Shown: positions 25,600 to 37,153, counted from the first letter of the stretch. The stretch is 64,000 nucleotides of DNA from Polynucleobacter sp. MWH-HuK1 (GCF_018881815.1 NZ_JACVPP010000001.1:1357097-1421096), one strand, 5' to 3'. Notes: generated by a model not told the origin, from the letters alone. Numbers and translations are program-made.

Positions 25600-26598
25600 A
25601 TGCGCGTAGTTGAAATCAAAGAATTTGGCGCACCAGAGATGCTGGTGCCATCCAGCCGTCCAGATCCAGCCGCTCCTACTGCTGGAACTGGCGAAATTTT
25701 GATCAAAGTTTTAGCTGCTGGAATTAATCGCCCTGACGTTTTACAGCGCAAAGGACATTATCCAGTCCCTGCGGGCGCATCTGATATTCCTGGTCTTGAG
25801 GTTGCTGGTGAGATTGTTGGCGGTGATTTATCCCATCCTGATAATGTGTTTGGATTAAAGCTAGGCGATAAGGTTTGCGCATTAGTTCAAGGCGGTGGTT
25901 ACGCGGAACTATGTACTGCACCTGTTGCTCAGTGTTTGCCATACCCTAAGGGCTTTAGCGATCAAGAAGCTGCTGCTTTGCCAGAAACCTTCTACACCGT
26001 TTGGAGCAATGTCTTCATGCGTGGTGAGTTGGTTCAAGGCGAGACTTTATTGGTTCAAGGTGGCTCTAGCGGTATTGGAGTTACCGCAATCTTGATTGCA
26101 AAAGCATTGGGTCATAAAGTATTTGTTACTGCTGGTACGGACGAGAAGTGTGCTGCTTGCGTGGCTTTAGGTGCTGACCTTGCTATCAATTACAAGACAC
26201 AAGATTTTGTTGAGGAAGTCAAAAAAGCTACAGATGGCAAAGGTGTGAATGTTATTTTGGATATGGTTACCGGCGTTTATGTCCAAAAGGAAATCGATTG
26301 CTTGGCTGATGATGGCCGCATTGTGATCATTGCCATCCAGGGTGGCTCTAAAGCGGAAGTCAGCACCAATCAGATTTTGCGCCGACGCTTGACTATTACT
26401 GGTTCAACATTACGTCCACGCCCAGTTTCTTTTAAGAAGCAAATTACCAAACAGTTATTTGAAAATGTTTGGCCTTTGCTTAATGCGGGCAAACTTAAAC
26501 CAGTTATCTATAAAACATTCACGCTTGATCAGGCGGCTGACGCCCATGCATTAATGGAGTCATCTGAACATGTTGGCAAAATCGTTTTAACTGTTTAG
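25600..26598 (+). CDS. NAD(P)H quinone oxidoreductase, zinc-independent MDR family
   Basis: A 332-residue medium-chain reductase of the quinone oxidoreductase (PIG3/QOR) type. The N-terminal GroES-like domain contains NRPDVLQRKGHYPVPAG; the Rossmann domain has VQGGSSGIGVTAI (about 147-159) for NAD(P)H. The cysteine and histidine ligands of zinc alcohol dehydrogenases are missing, as expected. It reduces quinones or enone-type compounds; the physiological substrate is unknown. A GGAG site precedes the ATG. It lies between pnp and tpiA, an order found in other Burkholderiales. Confidence 0.9.
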   Translation: MRVVEIKEFGAPEMLVPSSRPDPAAPTAGTGEILIKVLAAGINRPDVLQRKGHYPVPAGASDIPGLEVAGEIVGGDLSHPDNVFGLKLGDKVCALVQGGGYAELCTAPVAQCLPYPKGFSDQEAAALPETFYTVWSNVFMRGELVQGETLLVQGGSSGIGVTAILIAKALGHKVFVTAGTDEKCAACVALGADLAINYKTQDFVEEVKKATDGKGVNVILDMVTGVYVQKEIDCLADDGRIVIIAIQGGSKAEVSTNQILRRRLTITGSTLRPRPVSFKKQITKQLFENVWPLLNAGKLKPVIYKTFTLDQAADAHALMESSEHVGKIVLTV

Positions 26599-26614
26599 AT
26601 AATTCAGCACCCAT

Positions 26615-27373
26615 ATGCGACCACTCATCGTTATCGGTAATTGGAAAATGAACGGCAGTCTTGCAAGTAATCAAGACTGGATCAAGACCGTTGCTCGTGG
26701 CATGGAGAGCGGTATGCCGTCGGGTCGTAGATACGTTGTATGCCCACCATTCCCCTATTTGCCGCAGTGTGCTGAGTTAATCAAAGTGCATTCAATGGCC
26801 TTTTTAAACTTAGGCGCGCAAGACGCTTCAGCTTATAGCTCTGGTGCTTACACCGGTGAGGTTGCGGCATCAATGCTCAAAGAGGTGGGATGTACTTACG
26901 TCATTGTCGGTCACTCGGAGCGTCGTCAAATGCATCATGAGATTGATGAGGTTGTGGCAGCTAAAGCCCTTCAGGTTTTGGATAACGGTATGACGCCAGT
27001 CATTTGCGTTGGTGAGACTGCGGACGAAAGAAACTCTGGTAGAGCAGAAGAGATTGTTTGCTCTCAAGTTGCTAAACAGGTCAGCGTACTGCAGGATCGT
27101 CTAGCTGACTGTCTGATTGCCTATGAGCCTGTTTGGGCTATTGGCACCGGCAAGGTTGCAAGCGCTCAGGTGGCACAAGATATGCACCGAGCTATTCGTT
27201 TGCAATTAGCCGAATTTAATGAAGATGTAGCGTCTCATGTTGGAATTTTGTATGGCGGCAGTGTCAAGCCTGACAATGCCGTTGAATTGTTTGCCATGCC
27301 GGATATTGATGGTGGATTGGTTGGGGGTGCATCACTGAACCCTCATGACTTTCTAGCCATCTGCCAGGCATAG
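26615..27373 (+). CDS. tpiA: Triosephosphate isomerase
   Basis: A 252-residue TIM-barrel enzyme interconverting dihydroxyacetone phosphate and glyceraldehyde 3-phosphate. It has the N-terminal VIGNWKMNGS with the catalytic Lys, the VGHSERR motif with the catalytic His (about 101), AYEPVWAIGTGK with the catalytic Glu (about 170), and the phosphate-binding YGGSVKPDN and GGASL loops. Length is normal. It is 16 bp from the preceding gene and 22 bp from secG. The ribosome site is weak. Confidence 0.97.
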   Translation: MRPLIVIGNWKMNGSLASNQDWIKTVARGMESGMPSGRRYVVCPPFPYLPQCAELIKVHSMAFLNLGAQDASAYSSGAYTGEVAASMLKEVGCTYVIVGHSERRQMHHEIDEVVAAKALQVLDNGMTPVICVGETADERNSGRAEEIVCSQVAKQVSVLQDRLADCLIAYEPVWAIGTGKVASAQVAQDMHRAIRLQLAEFNEDVASHVGILYGGSVKPDNAVELFAMPDIDGGLVGGASLNPHDFLAICQA

Positions 27374-27395
27374 ATTTTTTATTTGGAGATATGCT

Positions 27396-27740
27396 GTGGA
27401 ATGGTTTAAGACTTTATTGATCGTATTGCAGGTAATTTCAGCCTTGGCTGTGATTCTCTTGGTTCTGTTGCAGCAGGGTAAAGGCGCTGATATGGGCGCA
27501 GCCTTTGGTTCCGGATCTTCTGGCAGCCTCTTTGGCGCTAGTGGCTCAGCCAACTTCCTTTCTCATACGACAGCCATTTTTGCTGCTGTTTTCTTTATCA
27601 GCACTCTGGGCATTACCTGGATTGGAAACAAGAAAGAAGTGAGCCCTGGTGTGCTTTCTGGAACGGTAGCCCCTGCAACGGCTCCAACAGCTCCTGTTGC
27701 TCCAGTTCAAGACCCAACTAAACCAGCAGTTCCTAAGTAA
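27396..27740 (+). CDS. secG: Preprotein translocase subunit SecG
   Basis: A 114-residue membrane protein of the SecYEG channel. It shows the family pattern: first helix (about 4-24, TLLIVLQVISALAVILLVLL), the cytoplasmic loop QQGKGADMGAAFGSGSSGSL, and a second helix (about 52-76). The C-terminus is rich in Ala, Pro and Val. The start is GTG at 27396 after GGAGATATGCT. The tpiA-secG-tRNA-Leu-nuo order is shared by many proteobacteria. Confidence 0.93.
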   Translation: MEWFKTLLIVLQVISALAVILLVLLQQGKGADMGAAFGSGSSGSLFGASGSANFLSHTTAIFAAVFFISTLGITWIGNKKEVSPGVLSGTVAPATAPTAPVAPVQDPTKPAVPK

Positions 27741-27826
27741 AAAAGTAGGTTTTTACTTATTTAAATGCCCCAAAAATGGGGTAGTACAGTGGTGCAATGC
27801 AGTAGAATTGATAGGTTTTGCAAGAT

Positions 27827-27911
27827 GCCGACGTGGTGAAATTGGTAGACACGCTATCTTGAGGGGGTAGTGGCTTAGGCTGTGCGAGTTCGAGTCTCGC
27901 CGTCGGCACCA
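27827..27911 (+). tRNA. tRNA-Leu(GAG)
   Basis: An 85-base tRNA with encoded CCA and a long variable arm, as expected for leucine. The acceptor stem pairs GCCGACG (27827-27833) with CGTCGGC (27901-27907). The anticodon stem is CTATC/GGTAG, and the loop TTGAGGG gives anticodon GAG at 27861-27863, reading CUC and CUU. It lies between secG and nuoA, a classic location of this tRNA. Confidence 0.97.
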
Positions 27912-28019
27912 AAAACGAGTATTGATAAGGGTTTTTGCTCTAAATGAATACTTTATGTAGTGGAATAATTAATAATTTGCTGCTTTTAGGATTTACCAGA
28001 CAAACGAATCAGGGCTATT

Positions 28020-28379
28020 TTGAATCTCGCTAATTACTTTCCTGTTCTGCTTTTTATCCTCGTAGGCATTGGGGTGGGATTAGTCCCAATGTTCCTCGGA
28101 AAAATTTTGGCTCCTTCGAAGCCTGACGCTGAAAAACTCTCTCCATATGAGTGTGGTTTTGAAGCTTTCGAAGATGCGCGTATGAAGTTCGACGTGCGTT
28201 ACTACTTAATCGCCATTCTCTTCATCCTGTTTGACTTAGAAACCGCCTTCCTATTCCCATGGGGTGTAGCTCTACGTGACATCGGATGGCTTGGCTACGC
28301 CTCTATGGTGATTTTCTTATTGGAATTCATTGTGGGATTTGTATATATCTGGAAAAAGGGCGCTCTCGACTGGGAGTGA
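28020..28379 (+). CDS. nuoA: NADH-quinone oxidoreductase subunit A
   Basis: A 119-residue membrane subunit of complex I. Three hydrophobic helices (about 5-27, 62-84, 90-112) and the [22 protein letters not shown] loop, holding the conserved acidic residues and cysteine near the quinone site, identify it. The TTG at 28020 is the first start in frame; no strong ribosome site is seen. It opens the 14-gene nuo cluster that runs uninterrupted to 42513. The 108 bases between tRNA-Leu and nuoA contain no certain promoter or terminator. Confidence 0.95.
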
Positions 28380-28384
28380 TAGAT

Positions 28385-28867
28385 ATGGCATTAGAAGGCG
28401 TTCTCAAAGAAGGTTTCGTTACCACCACAGCTGACCAGTTGATTAACTGGACGCGTAATGGTTCTTTATGGCCTATGACTTTTGGTTTGGCCTGTTGTGC
28501 GGTAGAAATGATGCATGCTGGCGCATCCCGTTATGACTTAGACCGTTTTGGCGTTGTATTCCGCCCATCTCCACGTCAATCTGACTTGATGATTGTGGCG
28601 GGCACTCTATGCAACAAGATGGCTCCAGCTTTGCGCAAGGTTTATGACCAAATGCCTGAACCACGTTGGGTAATCTCGATGGGCTCTTGTGCGAATGGTG
28701 GTGGTTATTACCATAACTCGTATTCAGTTGTTCGCGGCTGTGACCGAATCGTGCCAGTGGATATTTATGTTCCTGGTTGTCCTCCAACTGCAGAAGCATT
28801 GATCTACGGAATTATTCAGTTGCAATCGAAGATCGCTCGCACCAGCACGATTGCGCGGAAGGCTTAA
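28385..28867 (+). CDS. nuoB: NADH-quinone oxidoreductase subunit B
   Basis: A 160-residue peripheral subunit that holds cluster N2, the last iron-sulfur centre before quinone. Ligand cysteines are the tandem pair C37-C38 (LACCAVEMM), C102 in MGSCANGGG and C132 in VPGCPPT. The ATG at 28385 lies 5 bp after nuoA; the frame is open further up, but only over the nuoA 3' end. The conserved [14 protein letters not shown] segment follows the first cysteines. Confidence 0.97.
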
Positions 28868-28870
28868 AAC

Positions 28871-29470
28871 ATGTCAGATCGTTTAAATCAATTAGCTGCA
28901 AATTTGGAAAAAGTTTTAGGCAAACGCATTCAATCAGTTGAAATTGCTCTGGGTGAAGTCACTGTTGTTGTGAATGCAGATGCCTATTTTGAGTCTGCTA
29001 TGTTGTTACGCGATGACCCATCTCTTGCTTTTGAGCAATTGATTGATTTGTGTGGCGTAGATTACCAAGAGTTTCGTGAGGGTGCATGGGGCGGTCAGCG
29101 CTTTGGCGTTGTAAGTCACCTATTGTCTTTAGAGCACAACTGGCGCTTGCGTGTGCGTGTATTTGCACCTGACGATAGCTATCCTTTGGTTGCCTCAATT
29201 ACTCCAGTATGGAATTCCGCTAACTGGTTTGAGCGTGAAGCGTTTGACCTCTACGGTATTTTGTTTGATGGCCATGATGACTTGCGTCGTATCTTGACTG
29301 ACTATGGCTTTATTGGTCATCCATTTAGAAAAGATTTCCCAATCAGCGGTAATGTAGAAATGCGTTATGACCCAGAGTTGAAGCGCGTTGTATATCAGCC
29401 GGTCACGATTGAGGCTCGCGAAATTACTCCACGCATTGTTCGTGAAGAGCAGTATGGAGGTCCGGTTTAA
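28871..29470 (+). CDS. nuoC: NADH-quinone oxidoreductase subunit C
   Basis: A 199-residue peripheral-arm subunit (30 kDa family) at the quinone module. It has the [37 protein letters not shown] signature near 117-158. NuoC and NuoD are separate here, as in most bacteria, whereas they are fused in E. coli. It is 3 bp after nuoB and 3 bp before nuoD. Confidence 0.96.
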   Translation: MSDRLNQLAANLEKVLGKRIQSVEIALGEVTVVVNADAYFESAMLLRDDPSLAFEQLIDLCGVDYQEFREGAWGGQRFGVVSHLLSLEHNWRLRVRVFAPDDSYPLVASITPVWNSANWFEREAFDLYGILFDGHDDLRRILTDYGFIGHPFRKDFPISGNVEMRYDPELKRVVYQPVTIEAREITPRIVREEQYGGPV

Positions 29471-29473
29471 GTC

Positions 29474-30727
29474 ATGGCACAAATTAAGAACTACACCCTC
29501 AATTTTGGCCCTCAGCATCCAGCTGCGCACGGCGTATTGCGCTTGGTGCTAGAGCTCGACGGTGAGGTTATCCAACGCGCTGATCCTCATATTGGTTTGT
29601 TGCACCGCGCTACAGAAAAATTAGCTGAAACTCGTACATGGATTCAAAACGTTCCATACATGGATCGCTTGGATTATGTTTCGATGATGTCCAATGAACA
29701 TGCCTATGTCATGGCCATTGAAAAATTGTTGCAAGTTGATGTTCCTTTGCGTGCTCAGTACATTCGCGTAATGTACGACGAGCTAACTCGCTTGTTGAAT
29801 CACCTGCTGTGGATTGGTTGTCATGGTCTTGACGTTGGTGCTATGGCGGTGTTTCTTTATGCCTTCCGTGATCGTGAGGATATCTTTGATATGTATGAAG
29901 CGGTATCTGGTGCCCGTATGCACGCCGCTTACTATCGTCCAGGCGGCGTATATCGTGATTTGCCAGACCAAATGGCTCAGTACAATAAATCTAAGATTCG
30001 CAGCGCATCTGCAGTAAAGCGTCTGAATGAAAACCGCAGCGGTACCTTATTGGATTTCATTGAGCAGTTCACAAATGGCTTTGACGCCAATGTTGATGAG
30101 TATTGCAATCTTTTAACGGATAACCGTATTTGGAAGCAGCGCTTGGTCAATATCGGTATTGTTTCTCCTGAGAGGGCATTACAACTTGGCTTTACTGGAC
30201 CAATGTTGCGTGGTTCTGGAATCGAGTGGGATTTGCGCAAGAAGCAGCCATATGAAGTGTATGACCGTCTCGACTTTGATATTCCAGTGGGTGTCAATGG
30301 CGACTCTTATGATCGTTATTTAGTGCGCATGGAAGAAATGCGTCAATCCAATCGCATCATTAAACAGTGTGTGGCTTGGTTAAAAGCAAATCCGGGTCCT
30401 GTAATGAGCGATAACCATAAGGTTTCTCCACCGAAGCGCGTGGATATGAAAACCAATATGGAAGAATTGATTCACCATTTCAAACTCTTTACTGAAGGTA
30501 TCCACGTTCCGGATGGCGAGGCTTACTCTGCTGTTGAGCACCCAAAAGGCGAGTTTGGTATTTATTTGATTTCTGATGGTGCCAACAAACCATATCGCAT
30601 GAAAATACGTGCACCAGGTTTCGTGCATTTATCTGCAATGGATGAGATGTCACGTGGCCATATGTTGGCTGATGCGGTAACTATCATCGGTACTCAAGAT
30701 ATCGTGTTCGGGGAGATTGACCGCTAA
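29474..30727 (+). CDS. nuoD: NADH-quinone oxidoreductase subunit D
   Basis: A 417-residue 49 kDa-type subunit forming the quinone site with NuoB. The conserved [15 protein letters not shown] (11-25) with the His-containing loop, HRxTEKLAE, and the C-terminal DIVFGEIDR are present. It is related to the large subunit of NiFe hydrogenases but has lost the metal-binding cysteines. Length is normal for a stand-alone NuoD. Confidence 0.97.
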   Translation: MAQIKNYTLNFGPQHPAAHGVLRLVLELDGEVIQRADPHIGLLHRATEKLAETRTWIQNVPYMDRLDYVSMMSNEHAYVMAIEKLLQVDVPLRAQYIRVMYDELTRLLNHLLWIGCHGLDVGAMAVFLYAFRDREDIFDMYEAVSGARMHAAYYRPGGVYRDLPDQMAQYNKSKIRSASAVKRLNENRSGTLLDFIEQFTNGFDANVDEYCNLLTDNRIWKQRLVNIGIVSPERALQLGFTGPMLRGSGIEWDLRKKQPYEVYDRLDFDIPVGVNGDSYDRYLVRMEEMRQSNRIIKQCVAWLKANPGPVMSDNHKVSPPKRVDMKTNMEELIHHFKLFTEGIHVPDGEAYSAVEHPKGEFGIYLISDGANKPYRMKIRAPGFVHLSAMDEMSRGHMLADAVTIIGTQDIVFGEIDR

Positions 30728-30749
30728 TTAGCGTGCCAAGGATTATTTA

Positions 30750-31256
30750 ATGACTACAACTCTTCAACTATCCGATAAAACAATGGCTGATATTCATCGC
30801 AATATCGCCAAGTACCCGCCAGAGCAAAAACAATCTGCAGTAATGGCTTGCTTAATTGCCGCTCAAACAGAAGTGGGTTGGGTTTCTCCTGAAGTCATCG
30901 AGACTATTGCTCAGATTCTAGAAATGCCAAGCATTGCTGTTGATGAAGTCGCGACTTTCTACAACATGTACAACACCAAAAAAATTGGTAAGTACAAATT
31001 GGTAATTTGCACAAACTTGCCATGTCAGTTAACACATGGTGAAACCGCTGCCACATACCTCAAAGAAACACTTGGTATTGGTTACAACGAAACTACCCCA
31101 TGCGGTACATTTACCCTCAAAGAGGGGGAATGCATGGGAGCATGCGGAGATTCCCCTGTAATGCTCGTGAATGACAAACGTATGTGCAGCTTCATGAGCA
31201 AAGAGAAGATTGATGCATTGTTAAATGAATTGCGTGCAGAAGGGAAAGTAGCATGA
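30750..31256 (+). CDS. nuoE: NADH-quinone oxidoreductase subunit E
   Basis: A 168-residue thioredoxin-like subunit of the NADH module that binds the 2Fe-2S cluster N1a. The likely ligands are C87 and C92 (CTNLPC) and C128 and C132 (ECMGAC). An extra cysteine, C118 in TTPCGTF, sits ten residues before the second pair. The N-terminal helical part matches the family. The gene overlaps nuoF by 4 bp (ATGA), in keeping with tight coupling of NuoE and NuoF. Confidence 0.95.
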   Translation: MTTTLQLSDKTMADIHRNIAKYPPEQKQSAVMACLIAAQTEVGWVSPEVIETIAQILEMPSIAVDEVATFYNMYNTKKIGKYKLVICTNLPCQLTHGETAATYLKETLGIGYNETTPCGTFTLKEGECMGACGDSPVMLVNDKRMCSFMSKEKIDALLNELRAEGKVA

Positions 31257-32551
31257 CCAGCTTGCACGATCGTCATATCAAGCCTTTGATCCTTGCCGGA
31301 TTAAATGGTGACAACTGGCGTTTAAAAGACTACGAAAGTCGTGGTGGCTATCAGCAATTACGTCGCTTAATAAACGATAAAATTGCGCCTGATGCTATCA
31401 TTGCTGAATTGAAAGCTTCATCACTACGTGGACGTGGTGGTGCAGGCTTCCCAACGGGTTTGAAGTGGAGCTTCATGCCCCGTCAATTTCCCGGTCAAAA
31501 GTATTTAGTTTGTAATAGTGACGAAGGTGAACCGGGTACTTTTAAAGACCGTGACATCATGCGCTACAACCCACATGCTTTGATTGAAGGCATGATTATT
31601 GGTGCGTACACCATGGGAATTTCAACTGGCTACAACTATATCCATGGCGAAATCTGGGAAGTGTATTCGCGTTTTGAAGAGGCTTTAGAAGAAGCGCGCG
31701 CTGCAGGTTACTTGGGCGACAAAATTTTAGGCAGTGACTTTTCATTCCAGTTACACGCTTCTCCAGGTTGGGGTGCATACATCTGCGGTGAAGAAACTGC
31801 ATTGTTAGAATCCTTGGAAGGTAAGAAGGGCCAACCACGCTTTAAGCCCCCTTTCCCGGCAAGTTTTGGTCTTTATGGAAAACCAACAACGATTAACAAC
31901 ACCGAAACATTCGCTGCCGTGCCATTCATCTTGGCAATTGGTGGTCAGGCCTACTTAGATCTTGGTAAGCCAAATAACGGCGGAACAAAAATCTTCTCTG
32001 TCTCTGGTGATGTGGTTCACCCCGGCAACTATGAGATTCCTTTAGGCACTCCATTTGCGGAGTTATTGAAACTTGCTGGTGGGATGCGTGATGGCAAGGC
32101 ATTAAAAGCTGTTATCCCTGGCGGTTCATCTTCGCCTGTTGTGCCTGGTGCTCAAATGATGGAGCTCACAATGGATTACGACAGCATTGCTAAAGCTGGG
32201 TCGATGCTGGGTTCAGGTGCCGTGATTGTGATGAATGAAACACGTTGCATGGTTCGCGCATTAGAGCGCTTGTCTTATTTTTATCACGAAGAATCATGTG
32301 GTCAGTGCACTCCTTGTCGTGAAGGTACTGGTTGGTTATGGCGCATTGTTCACCGTATTGAACATGGAGAAGGACGTCCAGAGGATTTGGATTTACTTAA
32401 TGACGTAGCAGCCAATATTCAGGGTCGTACGATTTGCGCTTTAGGTGATGCAGCAGCAATGCCAGTACGTGGCATGTTGAAACATTACATGGATGAATTT
32501 GCGTATCACGTAGAACATAAGCGCTGCTTAGATTCTGCGAAACCTTTATAA
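31253..32551 (+). CDS. nuoF: NADH-quinone oxidoreductase subunit F
   Basis: A 432-residue subunit that oxidises NADH. The NADH/FMN-binding glycine-rich segment is [15 protein letters not shown] (59-73), followed by [17 protein letters not shown] for FMN. Cluster N3 is held by the [11 protein letters not shown] motif (about 347-357) and a later Cys in GRTICALGD. Length and motifs are normal. Confidence 0.97.
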   Translation: MTSLHDRHIKPLILAGLNGDNWRLKDYESRGGYQQLRRLINDKIAPDAIIAELKASSLRGRGGAGFPTGLKWSFMPRQFPGQKYLVCNSDEGEPGTFKDRDIMRYNPHALIEGMIIGAYTMGISTGYNYIHGEIWEVYSRFEEALEEARAAGYLGDKILGSDFSFQLHASPGWGAYICGEETALLESLEGKKGQPRFKPPFPASFGLYGKPTTINNTETFAAVPFILAIGGQAYLDLGKPNNGGTKIFSVSGDVVHPGNYEIPLGTPFAELLKLAGGMRDGKALKAVIPGGSSSPVVPGAQMMELTMDYDSIAKAGSMLGSGAVIVMNETRCMVRALERLSYFYHEESCGQCTPCREGTGWLWRIVHRIEHGEGRPEDLDLLNDVAANIQGRTICALGDAAAMPVRGMLKHYMDEFAYHVEHKRCLDSAKPL

Positions 32552-32577
32552 AGATTTAGAGCACGGGATATCTAAAA

Positions 32578-34899
32578 GTGAGCATGGTAGAAATCGAATT
32601 AGATGGTAAGGCAGTAGAAGTTCCGCAAGGTTCGATGGTGATGCACGCCGCGAACAAGCTCGGCACCTACGTTCCTCACTTCTGCTATCACAAGAAACTA
32701 TCAATCGCTGCTAACTGCCGTATGTGCTTAGTTGAAGTTGAAAAAGCTCCAAAACCTTTGCCCGCTTGTGCAACACCAGTTACCCAAGGCATGAAGGTAT
32801 TTACGCACTCAGCTAAGGCGGTAGAGGCACAGCGTTCTGTGATGGAATTCTTGCTCATTAACCACCCATTGGATTGCCCAATTTGCGACCAAGGTGGTGA
32901 GTGCCAGTTGCAAGATTTGGCGGTAGGTTATGGTAAATCCAATTCTCGCTACGATGAAGAGAAGCGCGTTGTGTTCCATAAAAATGTTGGACCTTTGATA
33001 TCCATGCAGGAGATGACTCGTTGCATTCACTGCACACGTTGCGTTCGCTTCGGTCAAGAGGTTGCTGGCGTGATGGAATTAGGTATGGTCAACCGTGGAG
33101 AGCATTCAGAAATTACTACTTTCGTTGGTCAGACAGTGGATTCAGAGCTTTCTGGAAACATGATCGACTTATGCCCAGTAGGCGCCTTGACCAGTAAGCC
33201 ATTCCGCTATGCTGCGCGTACTTGGGAATTGGGTCGCAAGCGTTCTGTAAGTCCTCATGACAGTTTAGGTGCAAACACTACAGTTCAAACTAAAGCCAAT
33301 AAAGTGATGCGCGTTGTTGCTTTGGAGAATGAAGCAATTAATGAATGCTGGATTAGCGATCGCGATCGCTTCTCTTATGAAGGTTTAAATAGTGCTGATC
33401 GTGCTACAACACCAATGGTGAAGCAGGGTGGACAGTGGCTTGAAACAGATTGGCAATCAGCGCTTGATTATGTAGCGCATTCATTGAAGACTATCGCGAC
33501 GGAGAGTGGATCTGAAGCAATTGGTGCTTTAGCTCACCCAATTTCTAGCGCTGAGGAATTGCATCTATTGCAAAAGATGGTTCGCGGTTTAGGTTCGACG
33601 CAAGTGGAAACTCGTTTACGTCAATCTGATGTTGCTGCTTCTGCAAGCGCGCCCTGGCTCGGTATGCCGATTGCTAAGATCAATGAATTGGATCGCGTAT
33701 TGGTGGTTGGTAGCTTCTTGCGTAAGGATCAGCCATTATTAGCTGCCCGTATTCGTGGTGCAAGCAAACGTGGATTACAAGTATCGCGTATTGATGCTGG
33801 TGGTGATGACTGGTTAATTCCAAGTACCGGCATAACCGCTACCCCAAGTGCATGGCTTAATGCATTAAGCGAAGTGGCCCATGCTGTTGCTAAGGTTAAA
33901 TCAGTTAGCGTACCAGCTGGCACAGCTAACTTAACCGTCTCATCTGCAGCCCAAAAAATTGCAGATAGTCTAGTTTCTGGTGAATCAGCAGCTGTATTGC
34001 TTGGTTCCGCCGCTATTGCACATCAATATGCATCTGATATACATGTACTGGCCCAATTTATTGCTGAGCAAACTGGTGCAACTTTAGGCTTCTTGCCAGT
34101 TGGCGGAAACTCTGTGGGTGCTTCATTGGTTAACGCTAACGGCGCTGGTGTTGAATCAGTTCTGTCTGGCGAGCGCCGTGCAGTAATCTTGATGAATATC
34201 GAACCTGATGCGGACCTTCCAAATCCTGCGGCAGCGCGTGCTGCTTTAGCTAAGGCAAACACTGTGATCGCATTGAGCGCTTATAAGAGTGCAGATTTGC
34301 TTGAGGTAGCCGATGTCATTCTGCCAATTTCCACATTCACAGAAACAGTTTCTACATTTGTAAACCTAGAGGGTAGAGCCCAAACCATTCAGCCTTCTGT
34401 GAAGCCCTTAAGTGATTCACGTCCGGCATGGAAAGTAATTCGTGTACTGGGCGGTCTTTTAGGTCTTAATGGTTTCTTGTTTAATCTTCCTGAAGAAGTC
34501 TTGGGAGAGGCTTTACCGGAGAACTATTGCACACGCTTGGACAATAAGGCTTCGGCAACTTCTATTTCCAATAGAAATACAGCCCCATTGAATGGCCTTG
34601 AGCGCTTGGCTGATGTCAATATTTATTCTGGCGATCAAATTGTTCGTCGTTCGTCTGCTCTACAACTTACACGGGATGCGAAACGCGGAAATCAAGTTGG
34701 CTTAAATCAAAATACATTCTCTGAATTGTGCTTGAAAGAGGGCGACGCTGTACGGGTAACTCAGGGCAGCCTGTCAGTAGATATGCCAGCAACATTAGAA
34801 GTAAATCTAGCGCCAGGCGCCGTCAGAATTTCTGCTGGCACTATGGCTAGTGCGAAATTGGGTTCTATGTTTGGCCCTGTAACTGTTAGTAAGGCATAA
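32578..34899 (+). CDS. nuoG: NADH-quinone oxidoreductase subunit G
   Basis: A 773-residue subunit, the largest of the peripheral arm. The N-terminal 2Fe-2S domain has C36, C47, C50 and C64; next is the His-Cys3 motif [14 protein letters not shown] for cluster N5 and the CIHCTRC...DLCPVGAL set for N4. The rest is a molybdopterin-oxidoreductase-like domain without a bound cofactor. The extra N7 cysteines (CxxCxxxC near 230) are not seen: the segment [18 protein letters not shown] lacks them. The start is GTG 32578 or ATG 32584. Confidence 0.95.
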   Translation: MSMVEIELDGKAVEVPQGSMVMHAANKLGTYVPHFCYHKKLSIAANCRMCLVEVEKAPKPLPACATPVTQGMKVFTHSAKAVEAQRSVMEFLLINHPLDCPICDQGGECQLQDLAVGYGKSNSRYDEEKRVVFHKNVGPLISMQEMTRCIHCTRCVRFGQEVAGVMELGMVNRGEHSEITTFVGQTVDSELSGNMIDLCPVGALTSKPFRYAARTWELGRKRSVSPHDSLGANTTVQTKANKVMRVVALENEAINECWISDRDRFSYEGLNSADRATTPMVKQGGQWLETDWQSALDYVAHSLKTIATESGSEAIGALAHPISSAEELHLLQKMVRGLGSTQVETRLRQSDVAASASAPWLGMPIAKINELDRVLVVGSFLRKDQPLLAARIRGASKRGLQVSRIDAGGDDWLIPSTGITATPSAWLNALSEVAHAVAKVKSVSVPAGTANLTVSSAAQKIADSLVSGESAAVLLGSAAIAHQYASDIHVLAQFIAEQTGATLGFLPVGGNSVGASLVNANGAGVESVLSGERRAVILMNIEPDADLPNPAAARAALAKANTVIALSAYKSADLLEVADVILPISTFTETVSTFVNLEGRAQTIQPSVKPLSDSRPAWKVIRVLGGLLGLNGFLFNLPEEVLGEALPENYCTRLDNKASATSISNRNTAPLNGLERLADVNIYSGDQIVRRSSALQLTRDAKRGNQVGLNQNTFSELCLKEGDAVRVTQGSLSVDMPATLEVNLAPGAVRISAGTMASAKLGSMFGPVTVSKA

Positions 34900-34907
34900 G
34901 GTCAGAG

Positions 34908-35981
34908 ATGGATGATTTCTTGAACATCGTTACCACTCATGGTGAAGCCATATTTGGTTCTTTCTGGCCATTGGTTTGGGCTTTGGTGCGAATCGTCGTT
35001 ATCGTATTGCCAATGTTTGGTTGCGTAGCTTACTTAACCCTTTGGGAAAGAAAGCTTATTGGTTGGATGCATATTCGTCTTGGACCAAACCGTGTTGGTC
35101 CGTTAGGTTTATTGCAGCCAATTGCAGATGCGTTGAAGCTTTTGATGAAGGAGATTATTGCTCCTGCTCAGGCAAGCAAAGTGCTGTATTTCATTGCGCC
35201 AATTATGGTGATCATGCCTGCGTTTGCAGCATGGGCTGTCATCCCATTTCAAGCAAAGATGGTTTTGGCTGATGTTAATGCTGGTTTGCTTTACATCATG
35301 GCTATCTCATCGATCGGTGTTTATGGAGTGATTTTGGCCGGCTGGTCATCCAATTCGAAATATCCTTTCCTCGGTGCAATGCGCGCATCAGCCCAAATGA
35401 TTTCATATGAAATTGCGATGGGCTTTGCTTTGGTAACAGTGTTGCTGACATCTGGTTCTCTAAACTTAAGCGCCATCGTGTCATCTCAAGAGCAGGGTGT
35501 GTTTGCGGATATGGGTCTGAATTTTCTATCTTGGAATTGGCTCCCATTGTTGCCAATGTTCTTGATTTACTTTATTTCCGGCGTTGCCGAAACCAACCGT
35601 CACCCATTTGACGTCGTTGAGGGCGAGTCTGAGATCGTTGCGGGACACATGGTTGAGTATTCAGGCATGTCTTTTGCGATGTTCTTCTTGGCGGAATACG
35701 CCAATATGATTTTGATTGCTGCTGTTGCATCAATCATGTTCTTGGGTGGCTGGTTGCCGATCGTTGATTTGCCAATCTTGCGCGATATTCCAGGTTTCTT
35801 CTGGCTTTTTGGCAAGACATTCTTCCTCCTGTCTTGCGTGATCTGGTTGCGTGCCACATTGCCACGCTATCGCTATGACCAAATTATGCGTTTGGGTTGG
35901 AAGATTTTTATTCCCATCTCCGTATTCTGGGTGGTTGTTATCGGCGCATGGGTTGTGTCCCCATGGAATATTTGGAAATAA
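34908..35981 (+). CDS. nuoH: NADH-quinone oxidoreductase subunit H
   Basis: A 357-residue membrane subunit with about eight helices, at the junction with the peripheral arm where quinone enters. The [20 protein letters not shown] loop, the conserved [24 protein letters not shown] acidic loop near 227-250 and the [19 protein letters not shown] end (here [15 protein letters not shown]) are diagnostic. Confidence 0.97.
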   Translation: MDDFLNIVTTHGEAIFGSFWPLVWALVRIVVIVLPMFGCVAYLTLWERKLIGWMHIRLGPNRVGPLGLLQPIADALKLLMKEIIAPAQASKVLYFIAPIMVIMPAFAAWAVIPFQAKMVLADVNAGLLYIMAISSIGVYGVILAGWSSNSKYPFLGAMRASAQMISYEIAMGFALVTVLLTSGSLNLSAIVSSQEQGVFADMGLNFLSWNWLPLLPMFLIYFISGVAETNRHPFDVVEGESEIVAGHMVEYSGMSFAMFFLAEYANMILIAAVASIMFLGGWLPIVDLPILRDIPGFFWLFGKTFFLLSCVIWLRATLPRYRYDQIMRLGWKIFIPISVFWVVVIGAWVVSPWNIWK

Positions 35982-35992
35982 GTTGACTAATC

Positions 35993-36484
35993 ATGTTTAA
36001 GAAAATTTCCCAATTCCTCGATAGCTTGATGCTTAAGGACATCCTAACTGGCATGTCTATTACTGGCCGCTATCTTTTTAAGCCAAAAATCACTGTTCAG
36101 TATCCAGACGAGAAGACTCCATTGTCTAATCGCTTCCGCGGTTTACATGCACTTCGTCGTTATGAAAATGGCGAGGAGCGATGCATTGGTTGCAAACTCT
36201 GTGAGGCAGTTTGTCCAGCATATGCAATTACTATCGAGACCGCTGAGCGTGATGATGGTACTCGCCGTACCAGTCGTTATGACATTGATTTAACAAAGTG
36301 TATTTTCTGCGGATTCTGTGAAGAAGCTTGTCCCGTGGACGCAATTGTTGAAACCAATATTTTTGAATATTTTGGCGATAAGCGTGGTGACCTGTATTTC
36401 ACTAAGGACATGCTTTTGGCTGTTGGCGATAAATATGAAAAAGATATCGCCGCTAACCGTGCAGCTGATGCACCTTACCGTTAA
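35993..36484 (+). CDS. nuoI: NADH-quinone oxidoreductase subunit I
   Basis: A 163-residue ferredoxin-like subunit carrying clusters N6a and N6b. The two 4Fe-4S motifs use C64, C67, C70, C74 ([12 protein letters not shown]) and C103, C106, C109, C113 ([12 protein letters not shown]). A family N-terminal amphipathic helix precedes them. It lies 11 bp after nuoH. Confidence 0.97.
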   Translation: MFKKISQFLDSLMLKDILTGMSITGRYLFKPKITVQYPDEKTPLSNRFRGLHALRRYENGEERCIGCKLCEAVCPAYAITIETAERDDGTRRTSRYDIDLTKCIFCGFCEEACPVDAIVETNIFEYFGDKRGDLYFTKDMLLAVGDKYEKDIAANRAADAPYR

Positions 36485-36505
36485 TCGAATTGAGCTGAAC
36501 TGAAT

Positions 36506-37153
36506 ATGACATTCGATCCATCTACTTTGTTTGCTGTTTTCTTCTACGGTTTTGCAGGATTACTCGTTATCTCTGCATTGCGTGTGATCACAGCTCGAAA
36601 TCCAGTCCATGCAGCTTTATTCTTGGTCTTGGCTTTTTTCTGCGCCTCTGGCCTTTGGATGTTGCTTAAAGCCGAGTTTTTGAGTCTGGCCTTGATCTTG
36701 GTTTATGTTGGTGCGGTGATGGTTTTATTCCTTTTCGTAGTCATGATGCTCGATTTGGATCTAGAACATTTGCGTCGAGATTTCAAAAAATTCCTGCCAG
36801 TTGCTTTCTTGATGGGCGCTGTGATTGTTCTTGAACTCTCTATAGTGATCATTCGTAGCTTTATTGGAACTAATGCGCCAGTGCAGCCGATGCCAGAAGA
36901 AATGATGGCAAACAATACTCAAGCTTTGGGTATGCTGATCTTTGTTGATTACGTTTACGCGTTTGAGGTGGCTGGTGTGATCTTATTGGTGGCAATAATT
37001 GCTGCCGTTGCTTTGACCTTGCGCAATCGTAAGGACTCTAAGTCACAAAATATTCACGAACAAGTCAATGTGGTTGCTACGGATCGTATGCGTATTGTAA
37101 AAATGGGCTCAGACATGGCTGCTAAGCAAGATTCAAGAGGAGAGAAGAAATGA
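36506..37153 (+). CDS. nuoJ: NADH-quinone oxidoreductase subunit J
   Basis: A 215-residue membrane subunit with five helices, including the conserved [20 protein letters not shown] third helix that bends during turnover. The C-terminus after the last helix is a charged tail of about 45 residues ([10 protein letters not shown] onward), longer than in E. coli NuoJ. The gene overlaps nuoK by 4 bp (ATGA). Confidence 0.95.
   Translation: MTFDPSTLFAVFFYGFAGLLVISALRVITARNPVHAALFLVLAFFCASGLWMLLKAEFLSLALILVYVGAVMVLFLFVVMMLDLDLEHLRRDFKKFLPVAFLMGAVIVLELSIVIIRSFIGTNAPVQPMPEEMMANNTQALGMLIFVDYVYAFEVAGVILLVAIIAAVALTLRNRKDSKSQNIHEQVNVVATDRMRIVKMGSDMAAKQDSRGEKK

Noticed and set aside
27741..27781. Hairpins after secG (AAGTA/TACTT and CCCC/GGGG)
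   Set aside because: The first is very AT-rich and weak, and the second has only four pairs with no T-run, so neither is convincing as a terminator.
27912..27937. AAAAAC/GTTTTT stem after tRNA-Leu
   Set aside because: No GC pairs to speak of; too weak to call a terminator, and nuo may be read from either side.
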